Notes: generated by a model not told the origin, from the sequence alone. A stretch of 64,000 nucleotides of DNA from Amycolatopsis nalaikhensis (GCF_030264295.1 NZ_CP127173.1:627501-691500), one strand, 5' to 3'. Numbered from the stretch's first letter, positions 42,977 through 52,259 are shown. Made by a program: numbers and translations.

Positions 42977-44437
42977 TCAGCAGTCCGAAGAGGAGCCGGT
43001 CGCGTTCACGCGGACGGCCGAGTCCTTGACGCAGTAGCCCGCCACCGACTGGAACCCGATGTCGTACGGGCTTCCGCCGCCCTTCTCGGCGGTGAAGTGG
43101 TCGAACGTGACGTCCGAGCTGTTGTTGACGATGCTCGCCGGGCGGCCGTCGTCCTTCGCGAACTGGACCGAGCTGTCCACGAACCGGATGCCGGACGCGT
43201 AGTGCAGGTACCAGCCGTACGACGGGCGGGTGCCGATGCTCTTCGGGTTGTAGTCCGCCGGGTTGTTGCTCGGCACGCCGGTGTCCGTGGTGCCGCTGCC
43301 GCCGGGCACCGACAGCTTCACGCCGGTGAACGTGACGTCGGAGACCCGGTGACCGCCGTCGGCACCCCAGATCGTCGGGCTGAAGTCGCTTCCGGTGTGC
43401 GTGCCGGTGACGTTGTCGAACGTGATGCCGCTGATCGAGCCGACGCCGGGGTTGTCCCCGCACCGTTTGCGCGTCCCGATCTTCATCATGACCGGCGAGT
43501 ACGTGCCGGACATCGTGATGTTCCGGTAGTGCACGTCGGAGATCTTCGCGCCGTCCATCGAGACGATCCCGATCCCCGATTTGTGCGCGCCGGTGATCGT
43601 GATGTCCGAGAAGTGGTAGCCGGTGAAGTCACCGCACGTTTCGGAGCCGAACATCAGCGCGTTGCAGCAGACGGCCGACAGTTTCGCGTTGTTCACCGAA
43701 ACGTTGCCGTTCGGCAGTTTCGCGCCGAGCGCGTAGTCGCTCTTGAACACCAGCGCGTCGTCGTTCGCCGCGATGGTGGCGTTCGTGATGGTGACGTTCG
43801 TGGTGCTGATGATGTTCCAGCCGTCGCGGTCGCTCGCGGTGTCGATCCGCAGCCCGTCCGAGACGACGTTCGTGCAGCCGTTGATCAACGCCGCGAAATG
43901 CCCGCCGCGACGCAGTTTCACGCCGGACAACGTGAGCCCGTCGCAGCGGGTGATCGAAAGGATCTTGTCGGCCTCGCCGGACTTCGGGTTCCCGGTGATG
44001 AGGTGGCCACCGCCGTCGATGGTCCCGGCGCCGGTGAACCCGATGTTCTTCAGCTTGTCGCCGGAGAACATGGCGTTGTGGAAGTGACTGTGGCCGTAGT
44101 CCTGGTAGTCGTCCCAGGGGTTCGCCTCGGGCTTGTCGTAGGTGTCCGCGCCCGACCCGGTGATCGTCGCGCCCGCGTCGAGCTGGATCGTGACGTCGCT
44201 CTTGAGGTGGACCGTGTTCGCCGACTTGTACGTGCCCGGGGTGAACCGGACGGTGCCGCCACCCGCCGCGTTGGCCGCCGTGATGGCCTTGTCGATGGCC
44301 GCGGAATCGTTCGCGGACCCGTTTCCCTTGGCGCCGTAGTGCTTCACGTCGTAGACACCGCCGGGCGCGGCCGACGAAACTCCGGGAACCGCCAGCAGCG
44401 CGACGACGACCGCCAGGAGGGATGTTTTCACTTTCAC
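42977..44437 (-). CDS. Secreted GH28 polygalacturonase-like enzyme
   Basis: 486 residues from a GTG. The signal peptide (LLAVVVALLAVPGVSSAAP) is followed by the pectate-lyase-3-like start YDVKHYGAKGNGSANDSAAI. A right-handed parallel beta-helix follows, with the GH28 motif ATIAANDDALVFKSDYALG near residue 225, where the Asp pair acts, and KSGIGIVSMDGAKISDVHYRN. It hydrolyses galacturonan or rhamnogalacturonan in the medium. Several Cys (CCN, CGD, CGDNPG) suggest disulfides. Convergent with GH105. Confidence 0.85.
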   Translation of the reverse strand: MKVKTSLLAVVVALLAVPGVSSAAPGGVYDVKHYGAKGNGSANDSAAIDKAITAANAAGGGTVRFTPGTYKSANTVHLKSDVTIQLDAGATITGSGADTYDKPEANPWDDYQDYGHSHFHNAMFSGDKLKNIGFTGAGTIDGGGHLITGNPKSGEADKILSITRCDGLTLSGVKLRRGGHFAALINGCTNVVSDGLRIDTASDRDGWNIISTTNVTITNATIAANDDALVFKSDYALGAKLPNGNVSVNNAKLSAVCCNALMFGSETCGDFTGYHFSDITITGAHKSGIGIVSMDGAKISDVHYRNITMSGTYSPVMMKIGTRKRCGDNPGVGSISGITFDNVTGTHTGSDFSPTIWGADGGHRVSDVTFTGVKLSVPGGSGTTDTGVPSNNPADYNPKSIGTRPSYGWYLHYASGIRFVDSSVQFAKDDGRPASIVNNSSDVTFDHFTAEKGGGSPYDIGFQSVAGYCVKDSAVRVNATGSSSDC

Positions 44438-44707
44438 CGTGGAACCGCCCTTGTCATGGAATCGAGAAAACTCGGCATGACGGCGGAGAACTCAGCTTAT
44501 GAGCGCCGCGAACGGGGTGTCAAGATCGTCGGGCTCGGGGGACCCGCGCCACCCCCAGTGCGGACGCGGGTCCCCCAGTTGTTCGTGTGGCGTGGCGCCC
44601 GGGAGACCCGGCGCCCGTTCCGGATTTCCGCAGTCTACCTTCGCGGGGCCCGGGGAAAACGTGCATTCGTCATGGTCCGGACCATGAATCCGGCACGGGG
44701 ACGGCGG
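44438..44707. promoter_or_regulatory. Upstream region of GH28 with a hairpin and an 18-bp perfect palindrome
   Basis: GGGGGACCCGCG and CGCGGGTCCCCC form a 12-bp hairpin (44537-44548, 44565-44576), a probable terminator for the upstream TetR gene. TCATGGTCCGGACCATGA at 44670-44687 is a perfect 18-base palindrome, which could be an operator. No gene is seen. Confidence 0.5.
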
Positions 44708-45335
44708 TCAGGCGAACCCTACTCCGGACGCCAGCAAGGAGAACGCCCGTTCGGCGGTCGCGACGGCTTCGGGAAACCGTTCCGCCGCGGGCACTCCGGC
44801 CGCGACCGCCGCCATGTTCGCCGTGGCCAGCAGGCGGCGGACCGCCGCGATCTGCGCGGCGGCGAGGTCCGCGTCCGGCGCCGGGACGCCCGCGTCCGCC
44901 AGTGCCGAAGCCAGCGCCGCCTCCCCCGCCGACGAGAACTCCGCCAGCCGGGCCACCAGCGCCGGGGTTCCGGTGACCAGCCGGAACACCGCGAGCACCG
45001 CGGGGTCGTCGCTCAGCCCCGTCACCGGTGAGCGGTCTTCGAGCCCGCGCAGGAACGCCTCCCGCAGCGCGGCCAGCGGGCCCTGCCCGGCCCGGCGGGC
45101 CCGGACGACGTCCGCCGCGTCGGTCTCGTGGTCGGCGAACCGGTGCAGCACCAGGTCCTCCTTGGTCGGGAAGTAGGCGAAGAGCGTCCGCTTGGAGACT
45201 TCGGCCGCCTTCGCCACTTCGGCGACCCCGACGGCGTCGAATCCGCGCTCGAGGAAGAGCTTCGATCGCCGCCGTCGAGATGGCCGCCCGCGTGCGGAGC
45301 TTCTTGCGCTCCCGCAGGCCCGGTTCGTCGTTCAC
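44708..45335 (-). pseudogene. TetR-family regulator with a one-base frameshift in the HTH
   Basis: The frame starting at 45335 reads MNDEPGLRERKKLRTRAAISTAAI and then breaks near 45265. The adjacent frame continues KLFLERGFDAVGVAEVAKAAEVSKRTLFAYFPTKEDLV and a complete helical C-terminal domain to 44708. The total length leaves one extra base. The break falls inside the DNA-binding domain. Translation from an internal ATG (45217) would lack the first HTH helix. Recent mutation or assembly error are both possible. It lies 24 bases downstream of phoD on the same strand. Confidence 0.8.
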
Positions 45336-45359
45336 GTCACGCAGCGTAGCGCCCGGAGG

Positions 45360-46930
45360 TCAGACCTGCTGGAGGCCGGGCCGCCCCGCTTGCACAACGT
45401 AGCTGCGGTCGTTCTTGATCACGACCGACGCCGGGTCGTACACGCTCGTGTCGGACGTCGTCATGAAATCCGCTCGCGTCTGCGTCGGCGTGGTCGTGAC
45501 GCGGACGTAGCCGCGCTCGCCCTTGCAGTACTTCACGTGCGGGTTGTTCGCGTACCAGGTCGAACTGGGCGCCGTCGCGGTGTCGCTGTTGCTCGTCACC
45601 GACGTCGTGACCAGCTCCGAGCCGATGATCGGGTCGCTGTGGTCGAAGTAGTCCAGGCGCAGGTCGGCGGCCCAGTGCCGGTGGACGTCGCCGGTCAGCA
45701 CGACCGGGTTGGCCACCTTGCGGTCGACCCAGCCCTGCTGGATCCGGTTGCGCGAGGCCTCGTAGCCCTGCCAGGAGTCGGGGCTCTCGCAGGTGGCCTT
45801 GTTGCCGTCGCCGTCGCGCTGGGCGAAGAAGACTTGCTGGCCGAGGAAGTCCCACGTCGTCGGGTGCGACTCGAACTGCTTGAGCAGCCAGGCTTCCTCG
45901 GTGCTGCCGAGGATGCTGCGCGAGGTGCTGCGCATGTCCGTGCAGGCCGGGCCCGCGTCACCGGAGGGGTCGGCGACCTGGGCGTTGCGGTACTGGCGCG
46001 TGTCGAGCATGTGGAAGCGGGCCAGGTTGCCCCAGACGAACTGGCGGTAGAGCTGGATCGACGAGCCGTTCGGCTTGGCCGTCGAGCGGATCGGGGTGTT
46101 CTCGTAGAAGGCCTGGAACCCGGCGGCCTTGCGCGCGGCCGAGGCGGGCGAGGTCGTCCCGTTCCAGTTGTTCATCACCTCGTGGTCGTCGAACACGACG
46201 ATCCAGGGCGCGATCGCGTGCGCGGCCTGCAGGTCGGCGTCGGTCTTGTGCTGGGCGTGGCGGGCGCGGTACTGCGCCAGCGTGGTGACGTCCTCGGTGA
46301 AGGCGAGGCTGCGCGGGTTGCGCTCCTGCGCGGCCCGGCCCGACTTCTTCTCGTAGATGTAGTCGCCGAGGAACAGCACCAGGTCCGGGTCGTCGGCCAC
46401 GATGCCCTTGTACGCGTGGTAGTAGCCCTCCTCCCAGTGCTGGCAGGAGCTGAAGCAGTACTTGAGCTGGTTCACCGCGGCCCCGGCGGCGGGCGCGGTG
46501 CGGGTGCGGCCGACCGGCGAGATGTAGCCGGAGCTCTGAACCGGTAGAAGTACTCGCGCGCGGGCTGCAGCCCGGTCGGTTCGATGTGGACGCTGTGCGC
46601 GGTCGCGCGGGCCGCGTCCACCGAGCCGCGCTGCACGACGGAGGTGAACGCCTCGTCGTTCGCGATCTCCCAGTCGACCGCGTAGGTGGCGTCCGGCATG
46701 CCGCCGAAGCCGTCGGGGTTGAGCGGGGCCGGCGCGAGTCTCGTCCACAGCACCACGCTGTCGGGGAGCGGATCGCCGGACGCGACGCCGAGCTGGAAGG
46801 GGTCGTGGATGGTGGGGGCGGCCGCGGTGGTCAGCGCGTTCGCCCAGGACGGCAGCGCCGCCGAAGCCGCGGTGGCGGTGACCGCGGCGAGCCCGCCGAG
46901 GAGCACCTTGCGCCGGTTGACCTGAACCAT
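45360..46930 (-). pseudogene. PhoD-type alkaline phosphatase/phosphodiesterase with a one-base frameshift
   Basis: The 5' part from the ATG at 46930 has a Tat signal (NRRKVLLGGLAAVTATAASAA) and the N-terminal PhoD domain, FQLGVASGDPLPDSVVLWTRLAP...REYFYRF. At about 46543 the frame changes. It continues SSGYISPVGRTRTAP, then FSSCQHWEEGYYHAYKGIV, LFLGDYIYE, VFDDHEVMNNW and VLTGDVHRHW, the metal-binding motifs of PhoD. The length is one base short of a full frame. The enzyme would be a Tat-exported phosphodiesterase for phosphate scavenging. It follows the SH3b gene by 31 bases. Confidence 0.85.
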
Positions 46931-46961
46931 GTCGGAATGCCTTTCGGGAGGGGAGACGCGG

Positions 46962-47618
46962 TCAGGCCGCGAAGTCGGTGATGCCGTCGCTGCAGGACAG
47001 CAAGGCGGGCTTGGCGGTGGTGTAGTTGGCGACGCAGACCTTGTAGTAGACCCAGCCGCCGTGCGGGACGCTCACGGCCTTGTCCACCGAGGAGCCCTCG
47101 CCGCCGGAGTTCCAGACGTAGAACGGCCCGGCGCCGCCCTTGAGCCAGTAGGCGACGACGGCGGAGTAGCCGTCGGCGTTCTTGTCGTAGACGAGGAAGT
47201 GGGAGTCGGCCGAGCGGTACGTCGCCTCACCCGCGCAGGCGTCGGCGCACTGGCCGCTGCCCGTGCCGACCCCGCAGTCGGGCGCGACCCGCTGGTCGGA
47301 GCCGGTGTAGACGTAGGTGTCCGAGATGTACCCGCCGAGCGCGGGCACGTAGTCCCACAACGTGCTCGTGCCGTAGGTCCCGGTCACCGACGTGCCGATC
47401 GTCTGGCAGTCGATGGTCACCGACGCGCCGTTCGCGACGGTCTTGACGGCCGTGGCGCTCGCGGTCGGCGCCCGGCGGACGTTGAGGGGGTCGCCCGCGG
47501 TCTTCACGGTGCCGGTCGCCGCGGCCGACGCCTCGAGCGCGCCGCCCACCGCGAGCGTGCCGACCGCCGCCAGGACCACCCCTAAGCCGGCGATGCGCCG
47601 GAGGTTCAAACGCTTCAT
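46962..47618 (-). CDS. Secreted protein with N-terminal SH3b-like domain
   Basis: 218 residues. A Sec signal peptide (VVLAAVGTLAVGGALEASAAA) precedes an SH3b-like domain, VKTAGDPLNVRRAPTASATAVK...YISDTYVYTGSDQRVAPDC. A Cys-containing beta-rich C-terminus follows, with YVWNSGGEGSSVDKAVSVPHGG. The SH3b part closely matches the C-terminal domain of the protein at 50877-52100. No catalytic residues recognised; binding to cell wall or a ligand is plausible. It is divergent from the SARP gene, and the TGTACG boxes lie directly upstream. Confidence 0.75.
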   Translation of the reverse strand: MKRLNLRRIAGLGVVLAAVGTLAVGGALEASAAATGTVKTAGDPLNVRRAPTASATAVKTVANGASVTIDCQTIGTSVTGTYGTSTLWDYVPALGGYISDTYVYTGSDQRVAPDCGVGTGSGQCADACAGEATYRSADSHFLVYDKNADGYSAVVAYWLKGGAGPFYVWNSGGEGSSVDKAVSVPHGGWVYYKVCVANYTTAKPALLSCSDGITDFAA

Positions 47619-47637
47619 GGCGGGAGCGTGACTCGCA

Positions 47638-47676
47638 GGCGTACACGTCTCGTACAAAAAACTCACCAGGTGTACA
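47638..47676. promoter_or_regulatory. TGTAC heptamer repeats between the SH3b gene and the SARP gene
   Basis: Read on the minus strand: TGTACAC (47670-47676), TGTACG (47651-47656) and TGTACGCC (47638-47645). The last two have an 11-base period (TGTACG-N5-TGTACGCC), as SARP activators require. The same bipartite box precedes the related gene at 50877. The arrangement is oriented towards the SH3b gene, ending 19 bases before its ATG. Confidence 0.7.
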
Positions 47677-47728
47677 GACACTCCGAATGGATCTATCCGC
47701 TGGGCCGGAGCGGCCATAGCATCCGGCT

Positions 47729-50671
47729 ATGGGGGAACTCATCGGGCAGGTTGAGACCACCTCGCTGACCATCCGCGTCCTCGGCCCGCTGGAGGTCACC
47801 GCCGCCGGGCGGGTGATCCCGCTGGGCGGGCCGAAGCCGCGGCTGCTGCTGGCCGCCCTGGCGCTGCAGCCGAACGTCGTCGTGTCGACCGACGTGCTGG
47901 TGGAAGTGCTGTGGCCGGACTCGGCACCGCGGTCGGCCGCGGCGAACATCCGCACGTACGTCCACTCGCTGCGAAGACGGTTCGCCGAGATCGACCCCGC
48001 CCTCGGCGACCGGATCAGCAGCCGGGCCTCCGGCTACCTGCTGACCGCGTCGCCGGAAGAACTCGACCACCTCGCCTTCACCGCGTTGGCGGGCGAAGCG
48101 CAGGAGACGCTCGATCGCGGCCAAGCCGAGAGCGCTCTCAAACTCCTCGACCGCGCCGACGCGCTCTGGCGCGGCGAAGTCCTCGAAGGCCTCCCGCACG
48201 ACCACAGCTGGGGCGCGACCGTCGCCCGGCTCGCCGAGCTGCGGCTGTCGGTTCAGGAACAGCGGCTGCGCGCGCGGATCGACCTCGGCCGCTGCGGTGA
48301 AGCCGTCGCCGAGCTGCGCGGGCTCGTCACCGAGCACCCGCTGCGGGAAGAGCTGTGGGCGCAGCTGATCGTCGCCCTGCGCGCCGCCGGGCGGACCGCC
48401 GACGCCGTCGAGGCGTACGAGTCGGCCGAGCGCGTGCTGCGCGAGGAGCTCGACGCCGAACCCGGCGCCCGGCTGCGGGAGCTGCGCGCGACGCTGGTGC
48501 CGGAAAGCGTTCTCGCGCCGCGCCCCGCCGACGTCGCGCCGGTCTGCCAGCTGCCGCTCGACCTGCCGGACTTCACCGGCCGCGACGACGTGATCCGCGA
48601 GGTCGTGACGCTGATGCGGGAGCGCGCGGACTCGGGCGCACCCGCCGTGATCGTGCTCTCGGGTGCCCCCGGCGTCGGCAAGTCGGCGGTGGCGATCCGG
48701 GTGGCGCACGCGGTCCGCGACGACTTCCCCGACGGGCAGCTGCACGTCGACCTGGCCGGCACGTCGTCGTCGCCGCGGGCGCCGATGGGCGTGCTCGCCG
48801 AACTCCTGCACGCGCTCGGCATCCCGGACGCGGGCCTGCCGCGCGAGCTGGCCGAACGGTCGGCGCTGCTGCGCTCGCGGCTGGCCGGGCGCCGGATGTG
48901 CGTCGTGCTCGACGACGCCGGGAGCGCCGCCCAGGTGCGGCCGCTGCTGCCGGGCGCCGGGGCGTGCGCGGTGCTGGTGACCAGCCGGATCCGGCTGCCC
49001 GGGCTCGCCGGGGCCAAGCCGGTCGACGTCGACCTGCTGCCCGAGGCCGAGGCCGCGCGGCTGCTGGAGGGCATCGTCGGCGCCGAGCGCGTCGCCGCCG
49101 AGCCGGAGAGCGCCGCGGCGATCCTGCGCCAGTGCGGGCACCTGCCGCTGGCGATCCGGGTCGCGGGCGCGAAGCTGACCCATCGCCCGGGCTGGACGCT
49201 GCGGCTGCTGGCCGACCGGCTGCGCGACGAGCACCGGCGGCTCGACGAGCTGCGCGTCGGCGACCTCGCCGTCCGCGCGAGCGTGACGTTGTCCTACGAC
49301 CTGCTGCCGATGTCGGCGGCGACGGCGTTCCGCGGGCTCGGCCTGCTCGGGCCGGTCCAGTTCCCGGCGTGGGCGGTCGCGGCCGTGCTGGGCCGCCGCG
49401 ACGCCGAGGACGTGCTCGACGTGCTGGTCGACGGCCACCTCGTCGAGCTGGTCGGCTCCGACGCGGCCGGGCAGCCGCGGTACCGGCTGCACGACCTGCT
49501 GCGCGTGTACGCCGTGGAGCTGGCGGAGCAGAGTGACGCGGCGAAGACACGCGCCGGGCTTCGCCGGGTGCTCGAGGGCTACCTGGGGCTGGCGCTGGAA
49601 GCCGCGCGCCGGATGCCGATCTACTTCTTCGGCATGTACTACGACGGCGAGCTGCCGCTCCCGGCCGTCCCCGCCGACGTGCTGCCGGACGACCCGGCCG
49701 CGTGGTTCGCCGCCGAGCGGCACACCAGCGTCGCGGCGGTTTCCCTGGCCGCCGAGCACGGGTTCGACGACCTGGCCTGGCAGCTGGCGTCGGCGTTGAC
49801 GCCGTACTTCGACCTGCGCGGCCACCAGGACGACTGGCACAGCACGCACACGATCGCGCTGGCCGCCGCGCGGCGCACCGGCTCGGTGCGCGCCGAGGCG
49901 ATCGTGCAGCGCAACGTCGGCCAGTACCTGCTCTACCAGGACGAATACGCCGGTTCGCGGGTGGCGTTCGAGGAGTCGAAGCGGCTGTTCGAGCAAGACG
50001 GCGACGCCCAGGGCATCGGCGTCGCGCTGACCGGGCTCGCGACGATCCGGCGCATGGAAGGCGAGGACGGCCTCGCGCTGGACCACTGCCACGAGGCGCT
50101 GAAGCTGTTCGCGGAAGCGGACGACCCGCACGGCGAGGCGGTGGCCCGGCTCGGCGCGGGCGCGGTCTGGATGTCGCGCGGCTGCTACGCGGCGGCGAAG
50201 CGCTGGTTCACCGACGCGCTGGAGCTGTCGGCGGAGATCGGCGACCGGCACCGCGAGGCGCACGCGTTCAAGCGGCTCGGGCTGCTGTTCCAGCACCAGG
50301 GCAACCTGGCGGCGGCCCGCGAGCACGTCGACCGGGCGATCGCGATCTTCACCGAGCTGGGCGACGACCACTGCGTCGGCTACGCGAACCAGAACCTCGG
50401 CGAGCTGTGCCTGCACAGCGGCGACTTCGCGCACGCGCAGCTGCTGCTGGTGAACTCCCTGTCGGTCCACCGCCGCAACGGCGACCGGCGCTCGGAGGCG
50501 GAGGTGTCGCAGCTGCTGGGCGAGCTGCACCGGGCGCTGTCGCAGCCGGAGCGATCGCGGGACTACTCGGAGCGCGCGCTGGCGATCTGGCGTGAACTCT
50601 CGACCCGTCCGGCGGAGTCCGCCAACCCGGCCGGCTCGGTCGAGGAGCCACCGCACATCGTTTCCGCCTGA
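47729..50671 (+). CDS. AfsR/SARP-family transcriptional regulator with NB-ARC and TPR domains
   Basis: 980 residues. A winged-helix DNA-binding domain (IRVLGPLEVTAAGRVIPLGGPKPRLLLAALAL...YVHSLRRRF) is followed by a bacterial transcriptional activation domain to about residue 255. Then comes an NTPase with Walker A LSGAPGVGKSAVAIRV near residues 312-320 and CVVLDDAGSAAQVRPLL. The last 350 residues form TPR-like helices (IGVALTGLATIRRMEGEDGL, HAFKRLGLLFQHQGNLAAA). SARPs activate secondary metabolism or other secreted functions at direct heptamer repeats. The best target candidates are the two SH3b genes around it. No biosynthetic cluster is adjacent. Confidence 0.92.
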   Translation: MGELIGQVETTSLTIRVLGPLEVTAAGRVIPLGGPKPRLLLAALALQPNVVVSTDVLVEVLWPDSAPRSAAANIRTYVHSLRRRFAEIDPALGDRISSRASGYLLTASPEELDHLAFTALAGEAQETLDRGQAESALKLLDRADALWRGEVLEGLPHDHSWGATVARLAELRLSVQEQRLRARIDLGRCGEAVAELRGLVTEHPLREELWAQLIVALRAAGRTADAVEAYESAERVLREELDAEPGARLRELRATLVPESVLAPRPADVAPVCQLPLDLPDFTGRDDVIREVVTLMRERADSGAPAVIVLSGAPGVGKSAVAIRVAHAVRDDFPDGQLHVDLAGTSSSPRAPMGVLAELLHALGIPDAGLPRELAERSALLRSRLAGRRMCVVLDDAGSAAQVRPLLPGAGACAVLVTSRIRLPGLAGAKPVDVDLLPEAEAARLLEGIVGAERVAAEPESAAAILRQCGHLPLAIRVAGAKLTHRPGWTLRLLADRLRDEHRRLDELRVGDLAVRASVTLSYDLLPMSAATAFRGLGLLGPVQFPAWAVAAVLGRRDAEDVLDVLVDGHLVELVGSDAAGQPRYRLHDLLRVYAVELAEQSDAAKTRAGLRRVLEGYLGLALEAARRMPIYFFGMYYDGELPLPAVPADVLPDDPAAWFAAERHTSVAAVSLAAEHGFDDLAWQLASALTPYFDLRGHQDDWHSTHTIALAAARRTGSVRAEAIVQRNVGQYLLYQDEYAGSRVAFEESKRLFEQDGDAQGIGVALTGLATIRRMEGEDGLALDHCHEALKLFAEADDPHGEAVARLGAGAVWMSRGCYAAAKRWFTDALELSAEIGDRHREAHAFKRLGLLFQHQGNLAAAREHVDRAIAIFTELGDDHCVGYANQNLGELCLHSGDFAHAQLLLVNSLSVHRRNGDRRSEAEVSQLLGELHRALSQPERSRDYSERALAIWRELSTRPAESANPAGSVEEPPHIVSA

Positions 50672-50685
50672 CCCACCCGGCCCGG

Positions 50686-50780
50686 CCCAAGCGCCCCAAT
50701 GTGGCCTTCGGTGCGTCAGACGCAACCAAGGCGGCCTTCGGTGCGTGAGACGCAACCAAGGCCGCCTTGGGGCGCTTGGG
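50686..50780. repeat. Array of two 30-bp units between CCCAAGCGCCCCAA arms
   Basis: Outer 14-base arms CCCAAGCGCCCCAA (50686-50699) and TTGGGGCGCTTGGG (50767-50780) are perfect inverted repeats. Between them the unit GGCCTTCGGTGCGTSAGACG... occurs twice with a 30-base period (50703 and 50733), each with an inner TGCGTC/GACGCA stem. The element follows the SARP stop. A related array in the opposite orientation is at 56563-56653. Confidence 0.85.
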
Positions 50781-50802
50781 CACAACTCCGCGGGTGACAG
50801 CT

Positions 50803-50821
50803 TGTACGGATCATGTACGCC
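50803..50821 (+). promoter_or_regulatory. TGTACG-N5-TGTACGCC box upstream of the second SH3b gene
   Basis: TGTACG (50803-50808) and TGTACGCC (50814-50821) have an 11-base period and are nearly identical to the box at 47638-47656. The box is oriented towards the gene at 50877, 55 bases from its ATG. It is a candidate binding site of the SARP encoded next to it. Confidence 0.65.
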
Positions 50822-50876
50822 GTCCCGTCAGTCTTTCGCCACGTTCGAGTGAACAGGTGCGAAGGGAGACCCGGGG

Positions 50877-52100
50877 ATGATCCGGATCAGGAAGACCGGC
50901 CGCGTGACCGCGGCGGTTCTGGCCGCGGGGGCGGTGACGGCGCTGGCCGGAGCTCCGGCCCAGGCCGCGACGCCGGCGGGCGGCGCGAGCTGGACCGCCG
51001 ACTTGTCCACTGTGGACACCGATGACGTCAACGTCACCGCCGCGGGCGGAACGCTCACCCTGGCCGACGCGGCGTGGCACAGAACCGCGCGCGTCTTCGC
51101 CGGCAGCGAGGGCAGCCTCGTCACCGCCGAGCACGCGCTCGGCTCGGCGGCGAACCGCGTCAGCGCCGAGCTGACCGCCGACACGCCGAAGGGCACCTCT
51201 GTCGACGTCGACGTCCGCGGCCGGACCGGCGCGAACGACTGGACCGAGTGGACGCCCGCGGGCACCGCGCTCAAGTCCACCGTCAGCTCCGTGCAGGTGC
51301 GGATCACCTTGCACAGCACCACCGACGGCGTGCGCCCGGCCGTCAAGAGCGTCGCCCTCGCCGCCGACAGCGCCCCGCAGGTCAACGCGCTGGCCGAAAC
51401 CGCCGCCCTGACCTACAAGATCTACGGCACCCGCGAAGGCCTGATCGGCGGGACCACCGCCAACGGCCACGTCATCACCAGCCGCGACCACTTCGTCGCC
51501 CTGCCGTCCGGGAAGGGCTTGTCCAGCAAGGGAACCGGCACCTACTCGGTCCGCGTCTGCAAGACCGACGGCAGCCGCTGCGAGTACGCGCCGGTGTGGG
51601 ACATCGGCCCGTGGAACGAGCAGGACGACTACTGGAACCCGGCGTCGGTCCGGACCAAGTTCAAGGACCTGCCGCAGGGCCAGCCCGAGGCGTACGCCGC
51701 GTACTACAACGGCTACAACGGCGGCAAGAGCGGCCTCGGCTACAAGGTGGCGAACCCGGCGGGCATCGACCTCGCGGACGGCGTCTTCTGGGACGGGCTC
51801 GGCATGTCCGACAACGGCAACGTGAACGTCACCTACCTGTGGACCGGCTCCGGCCCGACCGGCGTCGTCAGCACCGCGGGCGACCCGATGAACGTCCGGG
51901 CGAGCGCAAGCACCTCGGCCACCATCAAGGGCCTCGCGGCGAACTACGCCAAGGTGAACATCGAGTGCTACGTCGAGGGCGACACCGTCACCGGCAAGTT
52001 CGGCACCAGCAACATCTGGGACCGCATCGGCCCCGGCCACTACGTGTCGGACACCTACCTCCAGACCGGCTCCGACCTCCCGGTCGCGCCGCACTGCTGA
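50877..52100 (+). CDS. Secreted multidomain protein with C-terminal SH3b domain
   Basis: 407 residues from an ATG after GGGAGA. Signal peptide (VTAAVLAAGAVTALAGAPAQAA), a beta-sandwich region (residues about 35-160), and a conserved actinomycete domain, YKIYGTREGLIGGTTANGHV and EYAPVWDIGPWNEQDDYWNP, that resembles double-psi barrel secreted proteins. It ends in an SH3b domain, GVVSTAGDPMNVRASASTSA to DLPVAPHC. The SH3b domain is a near copy of that in the protein at 46962-47618. Wall binding is plausible; catalytic activity cannot be judged. The SARP-type box at 50803 points to regulation by the neighbour. Confidence 0.75.
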   Translation: MIRIRKTGRVTAAVLAAGAVTALAGAPAQAATPAGGASWTADLSTVDTDDVNVTAAGGTLTLADAAWHRTARVFAGSEGSLVTAEHALGSAANRVSAELTADTPKGTSVDVDVRGRTGANDWTEWTPAGTALKSTVSSVQVRITLHSTTDGVRPAVKSVALAADSAPQVNALAETAALTYKIYGTREGLIGGTTANGHVITSRDHFVALPSGKGLSSKGTGTYSVRVCKTDGSRCEYAPVWDIGPWNEQDDYWNPASVRTKFKDLPQGQPEAYAAYYNGYNGGKSGLGYKVANPAGIDLADGVFWDGLGMSDNGNVNVTYLWTGSGPTGVVSTAGDPMNVRASASTSATIKGLAANYAKVNIECYVEGDTVTGKFGTSNIWDRIGPGHYVSDTYLQTGSDLPVAPHC

Positions 52101-52145
52101 TCCCCCCGATCGTCGCGTGGCTGACTGCCCTCATCCCCGCGACAC

Positions 52146-52179
52146 GCGAAGGCCCGGCGTCACGACGCCGGGCCTTCGC
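52146..52179 (+). terminator. Strong hairpin terminator after the SH3b protein gene
   Basis: 16-base perfect arms (52146-52161 and 52164-52179) around AC, beginning GCGAAGGCCCGGCGTC, followed by CCTTTC. It lies 46 bases after the stop at 52100 and insulates the next gene. Confidence 0.85.
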
Positions 52180-52259
52180 CCTTTCGCGCGTCCGGTGGCG
52201 CCCCGAAGGCGGCGCGGCCGACCGGGCCGGAGCGCGCCGCCCCGGGTGAAGCTGGGCCG

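Noticed and set aside
42098..45031. Long plus-strand open frame across GH105, GH28 and TetR
   Set aside because: It crosses three recognised genes in wrong frames and has no protein features.
50703..50760. 30-base periodic repeats considered as a CRISPR array
   Set aside because: Only two near-identical tandem units with no variable spacers and no cas genes; the outer inverted arms fit a REP-like element.
47693..50785. A very long open frame on the minus strand opposite the SARP gene
   Set aside because: It is an artefact of high GC: low-complexity Arg/Val/Asp-rich translation with no recognisable domain, fully antisense to a clear SARP.
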